A DNA stretch of 15,375 bases from NCBI GenBank assembly GCA_024227975.1, contig JAAETV010000235.1, forward strand, positions 1 through 15,375, in the 5' to 3' direction. The notes beneath the pieces are model-generated. The model did not search any database. It had not been told where the DNA came from and worked only from the letters and a program-made list of their open reading frames with translations. Positions 15,043 through 15,375 of the stretch are shown here, piece after piece. Positions within the stretch are counted from its first letter, which is position 1, and the number at the start of each line of letters is the position of its first letter. The stretch comes from Actinomycetes bacterium (GTDB lineage Bacteria > Actinomycetota > Acidimicrobiia > Acidimicrobiales > SZUA-35). Position numbers and translations under genes: made by a program.

Positions 15043-15375
15043 TCAAGGAACGAGCCGAAGCGAAGGGTTGGCGCCAGCGTCGAGAGGGGTCGGACCATCA
15101 GTGGCCAAGTGCCACCAGCCGGCGGCTCCGATCATGGCGGCGTTGTCAGTGCAATAGGCGCGGGCCGGAACCAGATAGTCGATCCCGGCTTCCTCGCAGG
15201 CGGCGGCGAAGCGCTCCCGCAGCCGGGAGTTGGCCCCAACTCCCCCACCGAGAGCAGCCGACGCTGCCCCTGTTTGGTGGGCAGCACGCACGATCTTGGT
15301 CACCAGCACATCGACCACTGCCTCCTGAAAGCCGGCGGCCAGATCCTGGTTCGCAGCCTCGGGGTGACGGCGGAC
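15043..15375 (-). CDS. tsaD: tRNA N6-adenosine threonylcarbamoyltransferase TsaD, C-terminal part, cut by right edge
   Basis: The frame is open at base 15375 and ends with TGA at 15045-15043, giving 110 C-terminal residues of a protein that is usually about 340. TsaD transfers threonylcarbamoyl to A37 of tRNAs reading ANN codons, together with TsaB and TsaE. Visible: LAAGFQEAVVDVLVTKIVRAA, then ALGGGVGANSRLRERF (nucleotide and subunit contact region) and YCTDNAAMIGAAGWW, whose Asp is a metal ligand. The N-terminal HxxxH metal motif lies beyond the edge. Internal GTG codons such as the one at 15318 are not starts. In many Actinobacteria tsaD directly precedes groES-groEL; here a nitroreductase and a sigma-like gene lie between. 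Confidence 0.94.
   Translation of the reverse strand, partial: VRRHPEAANQDLAAGFQEAVVDVLVTKIVRAAHQTGAASAALGGGVGANSRLRERFAAACEEAGIDYLVPARAYCTDNAAMIGAAGWWHLATDGPTPLDAGANPSLRLVP

Overview
The window is a gene-dense, GC-rich stretch of an actinobacterial chromosome. Protein style, mixed ATG/GTG/TTG starts, a Cys-less GuaB3 next to guaA, and the loose order tsaD - groES - groEL - guaB3 - guaA - pcrA all point to Actinobacteria, most likely a deep branch such as Acidimicrobiia. The class-level guess rests on style and gene order, not on a search. I saw no tRNA, rRNA, CRISPR array, insertion sequence or phage gene.

Layout, left to right. At the left edge is the C-terminal half of a CysQ-type phosphatase (+), ending 3 bp from the convergent stop of pcrA (-). 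From a divergent promoter region (2623-2693) pcrA is read leftward and a DUF368/PopT membrane protein rightward. A 205-bp gap (3687-3891) follows and carries a long nested inverted repeat. Then comes an ABC-2 exporter pair (ATPase and permease, ATGA overlap, +), which converges on guaA at a small hairpin. The guaB3-guaA operon (-, GTGA overlap) makes or supports GMP. Upstream of it are a YcaQ-type DNA glycosylase and a 52-residue conserved-looking protein (-). Divergent from these is a two-gene operon (+, ATGA overlap) of an unknown beta-rich protein and an AAC(3)-family acetyltransferase. It ends at a strong bidirectional hairpin shared with groEL.

The groES-groEL operon (-) is controlled by a textbook CIRCE operator for the HrcA repressor overlapping its promoter; groEL starts with TTG. 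Divergent from groES is a gene for a degenerate sigma-factor-like protein with a C-terminal helix-turn-helix and a perfect Shine-Dalgarno. It converges on a nitroreductase (-), which lies directly downstream of tsaD (-, cut by the right edge).

Functionally this is mostly housekeeping: nucleotide synthesis (guaA, guaB3), DNA repair (pcrA, ycaQ), protein folding (groESL), tRNA modification (tsaD), envelope lipid recycling (DUF368) and export (ABC). The less understood parts are the beta-protein/AAC(3) pair, the sigma-like regulator beside groES, the 52-residue protein in front of ycaQ, and the structured gap at 3705-3783. I did not find a clearly new defence or mobile system.
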